This document shows, piece after piece, positions 22,101 through 37,100 of a stretch of DNA of 64,000 bases. Source of the DNA: Brachynemurus nebulosus (Eukaryota > Arthropoda > Insecta > Neuroptera > Myrmeleontidae); NCBI GenBank assembly GCA_035578155.1, contig JAPWDM010000023.1, positions 1 to 64,000 on the forward strand. Direction: 5' to 3'. Each line of letters opens with the position of its first letter. Positions within the stretch are counted from its first letter, which is position 1. The position numbers and the translations under genes are program-made. The notes beneath the pieces were generated by a model that was given only the letters and a program-made list of their open reading frames with translations, ran no database searches and had not been told where the DNA came from.

Positions 22101-25100
22101 ACCATCACATTAAAAGATGCGATTAGATTTGCCGGACCATACCACATTGGACATATCTTCTTCAGAAGAATGCTGGTGTCTTAAAGCCCATTCTAAACGA
22201 TTTTTCTTGATGTTGTCGGAGAGCCAAGGCTTCTTTCTAGCTTTGCTGCTTTTTAAACCTGCTTCTGTGGGTCTTCTTCTTACAGTTCGAGAACGAATTG
22301 GTTTCTTAATGTCCTCCGATAAAGCTGCAGTGAGCTCAGAAGAAGTTTTTTTGCGGTCCTTAAGTGAGTCACGGATAAGTTTTCTAATCTGGCGGTCAGT
22401 AGTAGCGCGTTTTCTGCCCTTTCTCATTTTGTTTGTGTTAGAGCCAGTTTCCACGAACCTTTTAATTGTAAATTGCACTGCACATCGTCAAACTTTTATT
22501 AATTTAGCAATCTCTATTTGAGTCTTCCCTTCTTCATATAAAATCTGGATTTTTATTCGTGTTTTTGTGTTAAGTTCTGGTTGTTTCGACATTTCGTATT
22601 ACAAACTGTCTCTACTATACGAATAAACAACACTCAGCAGCTTCTTGTTATCCTTCTTGTTATCTTGTTATCTAGAGTTACACGTGTTTTATGGGGGTGC
22701 TCAATACTTTTGGCCAAGGCTGTATTTTTTTTCTAAAGCTTGCTGTCAAATGGAATTGTCTTTGTTTGCCGCTGGATTTCGAGATTAATTTTTTTCACAT
22801 CGTGTATAAATCTGTATAGACAAAACATAAGCAAACTAAAATCAGTTTTTAAATTTTCCTCGAAAACCAGTTTACACAGAATAATGATTTAAAACCTATC
22901 TTATGTATTTTTTCCCGTCTTTCCAATAGCGAAATAGCAATTTAGAAATCTTTTAAACTGTATAGCAAATTCTGACAAAAAACTAATTTTTTGTGGCGAA
23001 AAATGTCCAAAAAACTATATTCTGGGCATCGTGTGTATCTGATTGTAGAACTCATCCAAGGGTTTACAGTTTCCATCGTTTTCCCCAAATTTCATTTAAA
23101 GAAAATTTCGGCCATAGTTTCGGGTTTATTATGTCAGTGGCTGTAATAGCAGAACTTTCCTGCTGGAAATTACTAATATATACTCAATTTAGTCGTTTTT
23201 AAACAGTGTTTCATAAACCTATTTGAAGTACTAAAGCCCTCACTAATTACCAAAGCTTTAGCTTAAAATAATCATTTGTTTTAATGTATCTACGAAAAAT
23301 TAAATAGTATTTTAACAAAGAAAATTTTTTTTGACAATAATTTGTTATACAAACAAAAGGTATTTTTGTATTTAAATTTATCAAACAAGCTATTAATTTT
23401 CTATGTATGGTATATTTTTGATTATAGGTAATACTGTCCAATAATCCGATCAGCGGTTTTTTGTTTCTTCTAGCATTAATTATTGTCGAACCGATCAAAG
23501 CCAGCGTTGCAGTAATCTGTGCCGTCATTGGTATTGTATGGGCATTCGTAAGTAATTAATTTAATAAACAAAAATTATATTTCCCTGGGTATAAAATGTT
23601 TTTACATATATTTTTTGTACTATGAAATTATGTAACAATTTAATGTAAAATAATAAAGGAGATTACCAAGATTGGTCAGTAAGAAGAGAGTGAGGGAAAA
23701 AGTATATGAATGATAAGAAAACAGTGAACGTTTTAGGGAAAGCAATATGGAGCATAGCCTAGTCAATAAGTATCTGCCTTTGTGACTGCCCTGCAAATAT
23801 TACTTACATCTCATTTGAGTCACAATTAAGCGTTTGCCCGCATCTAAAAACGATCAATGATTTTAAGATTATTTGAGTCGATGAGTTTCAAAACCATCTA
23901 ATTAACACAACTAAAAATGTTCAGGAAACACAAAAAACTGTTGTCTCACTTATAATAATGATTTTGAGGAGGTTTTTACCATTAATTTTTTTAGGAAAAA
24001 TCATACAGTTCCTATAAAGAAATAATAACAACGATACCACTCTTCAATAATTAGTAAATAACGATTAAAAATTATAATTAACTACTTTTGCAGCAGTTTG
24101 CTTTAATTAGATGGTTTTGAAACGGGTGATTTTGTAATTAGCTACTTTTGCAGCAGTAACACTAACAATTAGACACTTTTGCAGCAGTAACATTAACAAT
24201 TAGACACTTTTGCAACAGTTTATTATTCTTTCAATAGGTTTTAAATAAAACAACATTCGTAGAATTCTATCTATTTACCAGTGGCGACGCGTGGGAGTAG
24301 ACAAGGGAAACAGTGTCTCCCCAAAAAATTAAACTTCATAAAATTTAAAATATTTTATAAAATTTAAAATTACTGTCTAATTTTTATAATATTGGCCATT
24401 TCTAATTCACATTTTCAAATAAAACGTATATACATGAATATATGTGCAATATATTACATATATTATATGCGTTTATAAAAACATCATACAATAATATAAT
24501 ATAAATATAACCTGATACATAAATGTGAACCTCTGTGTATGGTTACATCTGGTTACATCTATACAACTCATACAAGTCAATATTCTCCAATTTATTTACA
24601 TCATTATTACTCAAAAACTAGGAAAAATTTTGGAATAATTTTTTCTTATCTATATGTAAAATGTAGCAATCTTTCTAATAGTATAAAAATTATCAAATTG
24701 TATTCAGTATTTTTTGAATAATAATAAAAAAACTGAAACAATAATGTAATATCATATCAATTCACCGGCAAGGAAGACAATCTTAATAATGTTTCTCTTT
24801 GCTCTGTGTGTACGTGTTAACAGACACTGCCTATTTCAAACATTAACACACACAATCTGCATGACATGTACATAATTATGTAATATTCTCCAATTTATTT
24901 ACTTTTATTAGTTTATTACTCAAAAACTAAGAAAGATTTTAGAATATTTTTTTCTTATCTATATGTAAAATGTAGCAATCTTTCTAATGGTATAAAAATT
25001 ATCAAATTATATTCAATATTTTTTGAATATTAATAAAAAAACTGAAACAATAACGCAATATCATATCTATTCACCCCTAAGGAAGACACAGATTAATTTG

Positions 25101-28100
25101 TCTAAACGTATGCATTTGCTATTCTGTATACGTACGATCAACGATATACGTACACATAACAACAGTTTATTTTATGTATTTTATTGTTACACAAAATTCA
25201 AATATTTTTGTTGTTAGTTAATTAACTGCTTGTTTGCTTTTTATTCAGTTCAATTTTTTAAATATTTCTTAATGAATTTTAGATTTTGTTATTTATTATT
25301 TAAACATTGGAACCTTTTAATAAAATTTGTAGGTGTTTATTTTCAGTTTGTTTTTCTCTACTATCTGTTTAAGTTTTTTACATCAGAAGTTTTAAATTTT
25401 TTCCTTTTTTCTTTAGAAATATAATAATAATATACGAATCTAATTTAAAAACTACAATATATCTAAAGGACTAATTTCAGAACTAATTATTTTAAAATTC
25501 TAAATTTTTTTAAGACCTTTAATTCAGACTAACCGCAAAACAAAACAAAAATTTCAATATCTTTTACCCTTGGTAAAGTAGGTACAAATGGCTGTTTAAA
25601 AATTTCAACATTTTTATTTTAGTCAAAGTACTGAGTCAGAAGGTCTGTTATAGAAAAAAACTTTAATAAGGCTTAAAAAGATTACAGCTTTCGAAATAAA
25701 AATAGACACAAAATAAGTCTACTTAAAAATATAGTAAAAAAGACTGTCTCCTGTAATGGTCCGGTTGTTGACGTGGTTAAAACGTTGACTAATTGTTTGT
25801 ACGACGAAGATGCTTCGACGTTATTAAAAGAATTTTCCAGTTTAGTGTCCCTGATTATTGATTTCCAAAGATCGTGGGTGAAATAATTCGAGCTGATTTA
25901 GTTTAAGATATTTATTTGTTGAATTCAATTGTTGTTAATTCGGACCGTTACAGTTAAATTTACACTTTTATTATAATTATTTTATATAAATTCGTTTTAA
26001 TTTTGTATTTCGATATTTATTTTATTAAAATTTATTATAATTTATTTTTATTTGAATGTTATATATTTTTTATATTTTTCAACAATTAATAAATTTCCCA
26101 AACGGGATTTGTTACAAAAATTTACATCTTTTCTTCTTAATGTCTAGATTGCTAATTTTATTCTAAAACCCCCCGTTGTACTTTTTTTCTTCATCAATTT
26201 CTTTTTTAAAACAAAATGGCTTCTTCTCTTTCATTAGTTGATTAAAAATCGTCATACCGTAAGCACCGCCCACCATTTATAGTTCATTAAAATCTCACCA
26301 GGCGGCGACTTACGATTTTGGACATACATTCCGTAGTACCAAAATCGACCACTAGATGTCATTAGCCATATCGTTTATCGGCCACATAATGCCCCGACCA
26401 AGTTCTGGCTTAAGTTCGTGTAAGACGAAACTTAAGACAGAACTGATAGGAAAAGAAAAGATAAGATTTAGGCGCTCGACATTTCCAAGAAAATCTTTTC
26501 TTTATTTTGAAATTAGCAATGAGAAAGAAATAAACTTCATTTTATTGATCTATAAAAACTTGCTTTGTGTTTAAATTGGAAATCTCGGTCCTTTACAGCA
26601 ATGAGAAAGAAATAAACTTCATTTTATTGATCTATAAAAACTTGCTTTGTGTTTAAATTGGAAATCTCGGTCCTTTACAAAATACTTTTCGTACATGAAT
26701 ACATTAGTTAGATATATCAATAGTAATTAATAAAATTTATATAAAAAAATATCCCTTCATTTAATTAAAATTATTCAATTTTCAAAAAATTTATTATCGT
26801 TATTATTCAAAAAAAAAAAATTTTTGTTACATTAATTAAGTGTGATAATTTAATCTAAAAACAAAATCATTAAGTATTTATTTAAGAGTTGAAATATTTA
26901 TTTCATAAACAAAATTTAATCATTTTCGTATCGTTGCATACCATAAAAATATTAATCGACAATGAAAACAAAATTATAAAAGTTTTATTCAAAAGAAAAT
27001 TCTAAAGTCCCCTTTACAAATTGAAAATTACTTTTTGTTAATTTATTTAACAGTAAATTAAGGTAGCTTTAGCAAATAAGTTTATTATAATAGTTTGAAA
27101 AAGAAAAGAAGATTGAAATTATAACCTGCATTTCATAATACAGATTCAAATTTGAATAAATTTTGAATTCGGAAATTTCCTTACAGAAATCAACTTCAAA
27201 ATTGCCGTTTTTGGCTGTTATACATTAATTCATATGATAATATTGTATAAATGATAAAAAAATTAAAAGGTTGTTTTATATTTTCAAAATTCAGTTAAAC
27301 TTATTAACATTGATTTATAGATCAAGTTAGATTCAGATTGTTATATTTAGAACAAATTCATTTGATTTATTACATATACATATAGTGCTGATAAGACAGG
27401 TATGGTAGAGCCAAAGTATTTTCTTATGTCTCAGACGCAGAAACCAGTTTTATTTATGGGTACGTCCATTACATTAATAAGGGGTGTTTGTCATAAAACA
27501 CGTGTAGTTGGTGCATTTATAACTACAATTCTGAGAAGCAAAATTATAATCTATACAGGTCGTTTTTTTTTAACCATAACATAGGAGAACAATGTATTAG
27601 GTTTCTTTGGGAAATGTGGAATTTAACATACAAAAATTAAAACACAATATTTTCAAATATTTTTTTTATTCTTATACAAAGTAATTAACATTACAATCTA
27701 TCATTCGAGGCTAGTGATGGTTCACTGTGACAGCTGCGAGTGATCTTTCACTCGCAGCTGATCCACTCAACTTCCATTAATTTTCCACATTTACTAATTA
27801 TTAATTATTTCGAGCTGTTGGCAATTTGAGTCAGCATTAACTGTTTCGCCAATATTTAAAAAACTGTAATTACTAATTCCCTCCATTGCCACCAAACTTT
27901 TTCATTAATTGTAATTTCTCCAAATGCACGATCAATATTTCTAATGGACTCTGATGCATTATGTCCCATTTTGTATTAAAAAAAATTCTCAAATTCCCTT
28001 GGCGATTCCATTGCCTATATTTACTTATTTAAAACAAAAAATACCTAATAGGCAAAAGTGTAATAGCACTTCTTTATATCACAATTGAATTTTTGTACAC

Positions 28101-31100
28101 TGGATGTATACATTTCAAGGGAACGCTCTCACCATTAGCAGTAAAACTAGACGAAAAGTCTTATTTTAGAAAAAGAATATCGAAGTATCTCATTTCTGTT
28201 TTAAAATTATATTAAATTGCGTTTCTACAGAAATATACAATATAAGAAGAACTTTCTGGACAAGTTCGTATTTTGTCAATATCTATGTTATGGTTAGGTG
28301 AAAACGATCTGTATGTATGTATCAATACCTAGAAAAAATAATAATAATAAATAAAATTATTTCCCCTCTAAAATAGTTTCTTTTCTAACACAAGCATTTG
28401 TAGTTATTGACACCTCACTCTTAATTGTTACAGCTTTTTTGTATGCTTGTTCTTTTTCTTACGCGTTAATTTTAGATACATTCATCTAATTTACCCATTC
28501 TATCTATCAGTTTTTCCCCTTTTGCGATCCTCTGAGACATAAGAAAATACTTTTGCTATATGTCCCATGACCCACACTTCAGTATCATAAAATGACAAAC
28601 TTTCAAAAAAAAATTTTTTAATCAAATTAATTTCCTTAGTAACAGAAATTTCATTTACCCAATAACTGGTGTCTCATTACTTATTGAAATATCCCCCTTT
28701 GAGTTTAAAATTGAATTCACCAATAATATAAAAATTTATATCACGAAAGACTATTTTCCCAATCATGAAAGACCAATAAATCCTGTAACCCAATTTATAC
28801 TTTATTTATCAAAATTTATTCAAATTTAAGGAAATGTTACAATAATTATAGTTTGTCATATTTGCAGCCAAAATGTAAAAGGTCCGTACAAAATGTTACA
28901 TACTGTACATACCTCACTTGAATATCAGCACATATATATTGATTTCTTTTAACTTGAATAGATATTGCTATTAAATGTTTTGAAACTTTTTTCCCTTTTA
29001 TGTTTAAAAATTTTTATACATAATTATGATTAAGATATACAGAAATATGTCAGACTCTGTTACATAAAATCACTTCATTTTTCCAAAACTGAAAACCTTT
29101 TTTTTTTATTTTTATTGAGAACATTCTGTTAATAGATAAATGATTCCAAACAAATATGATCACTTTTATGTGTCCTGTAATATCATAGTTTAGTATAAAG
29201 TTAGTCTTTGAGAGTCGAACTATAAATTTTATTCTAAACTTAAAATTATTAAGGCAAATTATCTTTTACGCAATTTTATAATGTGTTAGTAATAAAATTG
29301 TTTATTATTATATCCTTATTTTAACTAAAATTTGACTCTAACAACAGGGATAAAGCAAAAAATTTTTGTACGAAGTGATTTTTTCTTCATATCACGACGC
29401 ACGATGGTTATAAAACCGTTAAAAACCCCAAAATTTATCCCCTGTGAAATCTACTTGGTTGGATCTGTCGGACGGCCAATGTAACGACAGATACCTGAAA
29501 AATTTATAACACTGAAACTACAAATTAATCCCCCCCATATTTATTAATATATTGTTAAACCGGGCTAAAGCGAGCTGTCACCAGACCTGATTGGTACAGT
29601 TGACTTAGATTCGGAATTGTGGATAATAATGCTCGCCCTCCATAATCCAGAAATCATCAATAAGTTTTTTATTTTTGTTAGCTACTCCTACTACGAGCTT
29701 CAGTAGAGTTTCATAGCGGCCGTCAGCTAAGAGAACCGTACTGAACTCAAATTTATTTTCATTTTGAAAATAATTATGTTGTAAAATATATATGTAAATT
29801 CTTACTAACTAGATTGAATTGACTCTAACAACGGAGATATGCAAAGTGTTGTGTACAGAAAAAGCTCCTGAGGCTTATTATTTCTGTACGGCGACAGGAT
29901 AATGCGTCCGCTACAGATCGCAGTCTCGTGTCTTAAATCCCCCAAAAAAAAATATCTCCTATGAAATCTACTTGGTTGGACCTGCCGGGCGGTAAAATTA
30001 ACGGCAGGTGCCTGCAAAATTTTAAACGGAAACTATAAAATTTAACCCCCCAATATTCATGTTTAGTTTTGTTAAATCAGGACAAAACGGACTACCTCCA
30101 AACCATAAGGGTATTGTAGGCTTAGTTCGAATAAAATGGAAAATACTGTCCGCCTCCCATCACTCAGAAAATCATATCAGTTAAAGGTTTTGTTTTTTAT
30201 AAAAAAACTTTCTTAACACCGGATTCGGTCAAAGTCAGCCAATAACCGCCAATTAACGGAACATTGACCGATCCCTCACTTAAACTAAAATTTTTAGTTT
30301 AATCCCCTTTTATAATTACGGTATATTTTTATTCTGTATATGTCTCATAATGTACTTATGTTCATAATGCAATTCAAATCAACTGATAACTTTCCAAAAT
30401 TATTTTAGAAAATTTAACTGTTTCCGTCGTAGATGTGATAAAATTTATATTTCGGGCAACTGATAGAAAGGAAAAGGAAGCAAGATAATATGCAAACATT
30501 GCAAACATAGTATGAGTTTAATTATTAAGTAAAAAAAAATTTTTTGCATATCAACAAATGTAATTATTTTATGTTTCATAAAATCATGAATAACTATTTC
30601 ATAGCCATTAAATAATACGTATATATTTCAATATAAATGACACGAGTACAAAAACAAGTATATGCTTGTTTTATTATCACTGGTTGTACTACCCCGTGTG
30701 AATGCTATTTATGTTTCAAATTTGTATATTTTTCAAGAAGTGAGAGAGGTATATCACACGCTTCCCGAAACACATATGCTTTCATATAAATTGACTATAC
30801 CGTACTCACTCTTGTTCCATCCTTTCAGTTATTACAGTAGCCTTGAATGAAGATTTAAAATTATTTCTTTCTTAGAATTGTTTTTATAAATAACATACCG
30901 AAAAAGTTTTAAATTTTATACTTAGGGTAAAAGCCCCCTTTGTGGAACGGTATCTAATTATGAACATTTACATCTTAATGAAATTATTTCTGAAAGAAAC
31001 GTCTGATAACAAAAATTATTATTAATAGAATGATTGTTTTTCAATTTAAATTCACCTCGCATTTAAAGTTTCCTTACTTAATTAAAGAAATAAATATGTA

Positions 31101-34100
31101 AATGTCAAAACTGTTCCAGTATTAGATACCGTTCCACAAAGGGGGCTTTTACCCTATATATTTTTTTTATTTCCCATGAAACGATAATGATTTGTATGTA
31201 TTATTTACCAAATTTATTTCATGGTATGACATTTCTAAATGGTTCACATGCTTAAAAATAATTTTTTTTCCTCCTTAGAATAATTTTGATTTTATTTCCT
31301 TGAAATGGAATTTTGAAAAATATAACAATAACTTAAGAAATTACGTATTCTACTTTGTATTATCTTTTGATAAAATTATAGCTTTCTGTACTTAGAAATA
31401 GATGACAATCTTCCTTATTAATTATATATCGATTTTCACGCATAATAGTTTTACATCGATGGCATTCAGGTTCCCGTCAATTTATAAATCACCCAACAGT
31501 TCAATACAACGACAGAGTATAAAATCGTAATTCATCAGCTTATTTCAATAATATAATAATATAAATCTCATTAATCGCCTTTTATGGCACTCATCATACA
31601 AAATACCTTTAATATCTTCAAAAACATTTCATTTTCATTAAACTTTCCATACAAAATAATAACTTTTCTCATTCGCTTAATAACCATTAGGCTATATTTA
31701 TTACTATTTTCTTAATCACACTTAATAATTAAACCTGAATGTAATCGATTGAATAAACTGATACTCCAAAATTATTTTTATTACTAATTTATTTGCGTCA
31801 ATGTAGAATACCGTCTTTGTCAAAATTAGATAAAGAAAGAATTTATTTATTCATTAAAGAAATTTATTTATTTTAGACATTATTTGTTAATTCATTTTTT
31901 TTTTTATGGGTTTGCTTACATCAGAGTAAAATTTTTATTAATTAAGGTCAGGAAGATAAGAATTTTATTTATTTATTTGATGAAATAAACTTATTTATTT
32001 TAAATATTATGTGACTGTTAGCCATTCTTAGAAACATCAAAACCACTTGACAAACTAAATTGCTACTGCAACAGTATGTGTTTTGTAATTGAAATAAATA
32101 TCGTATGTTAAACAAGTATAGAGTAATTCACATTTGTCTATTAATCCAATATTATCAATATTCACAGCAACTATGCTTAAACCATATCAAACTCGAGTAT
32201 TAAATCGGATAAATACAGTATACAACAATATTGTCTGACCACAGCAAGATCAAGGATAGAGCAAAATATAAATATCGGAAATAATTCAGTAAAATTACCC
32301 TAATCGTCTCAGCCGCCCAAAATCAATCAATTCACCCGATACTTCCCAATGGTAAAACATTCAAAACTCCAATAATACTCACAAACATTTAGTATTTATA
32401 AACATCTCCAGCAATTCAAATATACAAAACACCATCAATACAAATTTGTCTAGATATCGGCATTTTCTTAAGCACGTATATCTTTTACGACATAAAAATA
32501 TATATAAAAACGTAATAATACAATATAGCAATATCAAAATTATCTCAAAATCCCCTTTAAAGGAAGTAAATGGTGAAGTAATTGAATCCGATCCGCAACG
32601 AAAACGAAATAGTTAATCAACACAACTGCAAAGTAATACCAAATTATATTGATGCAAATCAATTTTCAAAGAATTTAACTGTTACATCATGAATGCTTGC
32701 TAAAGTCAACGGTTTTGTTTATTAAAGATGATTCAAGCTCAAACTTATTACTGTCAATATCCAGCACGAAAAGTACATTTTTGGTAAAATTAGTTCAAAT
32801 TAGATAATAATTTTCCTATCCGGTAAGTAGAGGGTCAAAATTCGGTGATGTAGGTCATAGTCCGGTTATTAAATGTACTGTTTACCCCATTTACGAGGAA
32901 AACAGGAAAATCTCCGAAATATGCATTGGAGGCCCTCGAGGTTCCGAATTTGGTGTTACTCTCGGAATGACCCACACTTGAACATTGTTTGCATGATAAT
33001 TATTACGACTAGTACCGAAACTGCTCAATTTAAACAAAAAATCGTTTACAAAATTATTGTGATGAATTCGAAAGGTATTGTTTAATTTGTCCGTATCCGT
33101 ACCAATCGGCATCACATGAAATGTATTACCCAAAATATTATCAGCAACATTAAGAAAATGATAATCTTTCAAAATGTGATTGAATCTATTACATTTAAGA
33201 TTAACTTTCGAAAAGTTAACTATATCTGAAAATTCACTATTACTAGATGTTTGTAATTTATATAAATCTTTGACTTCGATTAAACTTAAATACTTCAATT
33301 TATCATTAAAATTTATTGAGCATATCGTATGATTATTTATAACTGCTTTAGTTAAGGGATTTTTTACTGAATTAAAATTGCTCTGTTTAACATTTCGAAA
33401 ATAATGTTTACTATTAGGATCTTTCTTTACACTACTGGTGTTTTGTAAAATTTCATTCAACGAACGAATATGTTGATTTGTAATGGTTAATTTGGAATTT
33501 GCTACATTCTCGGAAACTAATTGAATTTCAGAAATTTTTTGACTGTTAAAATTTTGATTCTGAGAAACGATATCATTAGGTGAATTTATTGTTATTTCTG
33601 AATCTAAAGATTTGTCGGAAATTTCGATTACATGTATTTTATTAGATTCAAAATTTCCCTGAAAACCGTTTGCTATTTTGAATTGATCATAATTTACGGT
33701 TTCAGAAATTTGATTTTCTTTGTTACTATAATCAATAAAGTTTGTGTTTTCAAAGTTTACCGGACAAACAGAATTTTCTATTTTTTGTACTGTATCAATG
33801 TTTTCATTGTTACTATTAAAATTTGGAGTATCAACCTTTTTGTTGATAACCGTTTGTTCTAAGTTACTGTTATAATTATTACATTTTATATTAATACTAT
33901 CTAATTTTTCATTCATTTTGTCAATTTTTGGATCAATTTCGTCAGATATTAGTCTAATATTAAGATCAATTTTATCAAGTAGTCTTTTAAAATGAAAATC
34001 AATTATGTCAGACTGTTCTTGTAAACAATTATAAATCATTGTGACCATACCCTTGATGTCATCGTGAGAGCTTGGAACTGGATCATTTGAGGATTGAGGT

Positions 34101-37100
34101 ATCTCGATGCTGCTGCTCGCTGTTTCCACTCCGGAGTCTCGAGATAGTTGCTCACCGCTCTGAAGCTGGATCGAATCACCTGTTGATTCCACGTTGTCGT
34201 GAATAATGTTGTTCCTTGGGGTTGATGCGTACAGTTCTCCGGATGAAAATAGGACGCTGGAGACGCCAATGCTGTTTTCTTCCATAGTTAAATTGGTGGT
34301 ATCCATTTTGGTTGATTTGCTCGAAATGTTTCGCGGAATGCCACTCTGTAATGGTCCGGTTGTTGACGTGGTTAAAACGTTGACTAATTGTTTGTACGAC
34401 GATGATGATTTTAACGTTATTAGAAGAATTTTCCAATTGATTGTCCCTGATAATTGATTTCCAAAGGTCGTAGGTGAAATAATTCGAGCCGATTTAGTTT
34501 AAGATATTTATTAGTTGAATTCAATTGTTGTTAATTCGGACCGTTACAGTTAAATTTACACTTTTATTACAGTTATTTTTTTATATAAATTCGTTTTAAT
34601 TTTGTATTTCGATATTTATTTTATTATAATTTATTATAATTTATTTTTATTTGAATGTTATATATATTTTATATTTTTCAACAATTAATAAATTTCCCAA
34701 ACGGGATTTGTTACAAAAATTTACATCTTTTCTTCTTAATGTCTAGATTGCTAATTTTATTCTAAAACCCCCCCTTGTACTTTTTTTCTTCATCAATTTC
34801 TTTTTTAAAACAAAATGGCTTCTTCTCTTTCATTGGTTGATTAAAAATCGTCATACCGTAAGCACCGCCCACCATTTATAGTTCATTAAAATCTCACCAG
34901 GCGGCGACTTACGATTTTGGACATACATTCCGTAGTACCAAAATCGACCACTAGATGTCATTAGCCATATCGTTTATCGGCCACACTCCCCAGCTAATAA
35001 TTTCACGCGTCGCCACTGCTATTTACATCGTACAACGTCGTTTTTATTATAACTTATGAAAACTAAGATATTTTCTTATAATTTAGTAGAATATTCTCGT
35101 ATAAAACAAGTCTCTTTACTGTAATATAACAGTAAAACTCAAATCAGAACCACGATGTTTCACACAATTTTATTCTGCACACATTCGCAACCTGTTATAT
35201 TTGACAATTCCACAAGTTTTTTTGTATTTTTTTCTAGTTATTTCAATAGTAAATACTTTCTTAGAGAGAGTAATAAAATTATCACATACAGTTATTTGAT
35301 CCTCTGCAGGCCCTGCAGTGCCACATATTGACTACCTAACTAGCTACTTTTGTTCCAGGTTTTTATAATGACGCCATTTTTATATAAGTAATTAGATAGT
35401 TTTGCAACTGGTTTGTGTTGCTTGCAACCCCATGTTTTTTCAATTGGAAAATATTGCAATTAGCTACTTTTGAAACAGTTTCGTATTTTTGTCATTATAA
35501 TTAAAAGGGAAAAAGTAGACTTTGCACCGGCTAGTTGGTATTTTTTGGTACAGTTTATCCTCCTTAATAATAAACCGTATCTAACTCGATTTTGAAAAAA
35601 TCGTCAATTAGATGGTTTTGAAACTGAGCGACTCATTTATATTCAACCTGCTTCGATTAAAAAAGTCATTAAATAGATTCTCATTGAATTTGAGGCCCTA
35701 TTTTAGCCCTGTTCCCATCATCCTATGGAACTCAAATTTTACCCACAATATCAGTTTGATCTATAGTTTAATCCACCACACAATGATTCTTATCCTCCGA
35801 CAGGCCATTTCCTATAGCGATTTCGGTAAACTTCTTATCCATTTCCTGTGTATATAAAATTTAATAAATAGATCTGTACTTTACGTCCTGTAATGCTTAA
35901 AAGTGTTTTTAATTTTTTTTTTTTTTGTTTTTTTAGATTAATGGTTTCAGTCGTGATGACATAAGTTTTGGTATTACAACATTTAATCCAATCCTTTTGG
36001 GAAGTTTCGCACATTATGCTATGCCAACTATTTTTTCGAATTTGAATTTTCTTGTATGGTTTTCATTAGTTTTGGGAGTTATGTTATGGTAAAAATGTTT
36101 TAATCGTTCTTCTAACTTAAGACTGGTAATTTTTATGCATTTATTTATTTTATTTCTTTTTAGTGTTTATTTAAATGCTGCATTAATGGGATTTTTGTCA
36201 AAATGGAAATTACCTCTACTGACATTACCATTCATTTTTGTTGAATATTTGTTGGTTTTAAGTGTATTCGGTAGTTCGGAGATGTCGAATTTAGCAGGTT
36301 TCGAAAATGTTACGTTGAGTTTGGAGGTACGTGCATATAATTTCCAGGTTATTACTTGAATTCTTAGAACGATTAAGGCTGTGAAATAGTTCAAAATTTT
36401 CTTTAGTTTTATTAAATACACTGAGAAAAAAATACAGTAATTTTTACTGAAATTTCTGGTAAAAAATTACTGAGCTCTCTGGTAATGCGGACATAAGTGA
36501 CAAGCTAAGCAAAAAGTACGATAATTTATAGTAAAAATTGTAAATTACCCTATAGCTCAGTAAAAATTACCGTATTATTTATAAATAAGGTTTTTTTTTT
36601 TTATTTATTAATAAATAATTGAATTAAAATAGTTTAAAAGGATATTGATAGAAGGGTAAGCATTAAAATCAAATTATTAATATAGAAAAAATTTTTTGTG
36701 GTTTTTTATTATTTGTGGAAAAAAATATATAAATTCTTTATTTGACATATTACATGATAAAAGTTTTTAACAATAAACACATTATAATAATTTGTATAAA
36801 AACATATTTCAATTAACATATCAATACATATAAAAAAACATACAAGAATTAAAATAAAAACTAAACAAAAATTCATGAAACGCAACAAACAAACACTTCA
36901 TAAACATCCAGTCGTGATGGTTGCTATTGCACAACTGAACCAAACCTGCTTAGTTGCTAGGCCTGTAACTCGTGTTGGTCGTGTTAGACAATGCTCGGTG
37001 CGCTTGCGTGCTTGTTTTATTTATTCTCATGTCTGTGTGATGCTTGGTTGCAATGATATGTGAGAGGGATGAAATGCACAGCGACTCAGTAAAAATTATT

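Larger units (their letters stand above)
26387..32872 (-). other. LTR-element interior without pol
   Basis: About 6.5 kb of AT-rich sequence where gag-pol would be expected. I found no reverse transcriptase, integrase or protease motif and no long ORF on either strand. Separately listed here are a tandem duplication, a hairpin, a diverged direct repeat and a nested MITE. A 23-bp inverted match links 27413-27435 with 28531-28553. Confidence 0.6.
25752..34985 (-). mobile_element. LTR retrotransposon, gag-like ORF only
   Basis: Two direct LTRs of about 635-639 bp bound a 7.96-kb interior, flanked by a 4-bp duplication CTCC (25748-25751 and 34986-34989). On the minus strand the LTRs begin TGTGGCCGATAA and end GGACCATTACA. 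Only one long ORF (gag-like, minus) is present, next to the 5' LTR; the 6.5 kb that should carry pol has no long frame. The 4-bp duplication and TG...CA ends suit a Ty3-like element, but no pol is available to confirm it. It looks like a large non-autonomous derivative. Confidence 0.85.
24279..35018. mobile_element. hAT-like element interrupted by an LTR element
   Basis: The ends are CAGTGGCGACGCGTG and its inverse, flanked by an 8-bp duplication CTATTTAC, both typical of hAT transposons. The element proper is about 1.5 kb (24279-25751 plus 34990-35018); the rest is the LTR element inserted 29 bp from its right end. No transposase frame was found, so it is non-autonomous. Confidence 0.88.

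Noticed and set aside
26387..32872. Decayed pol gene in the LTR element
   Set aside because: I looked for RT, RNase H, integrase and protease motifs on the minus strand and found none.
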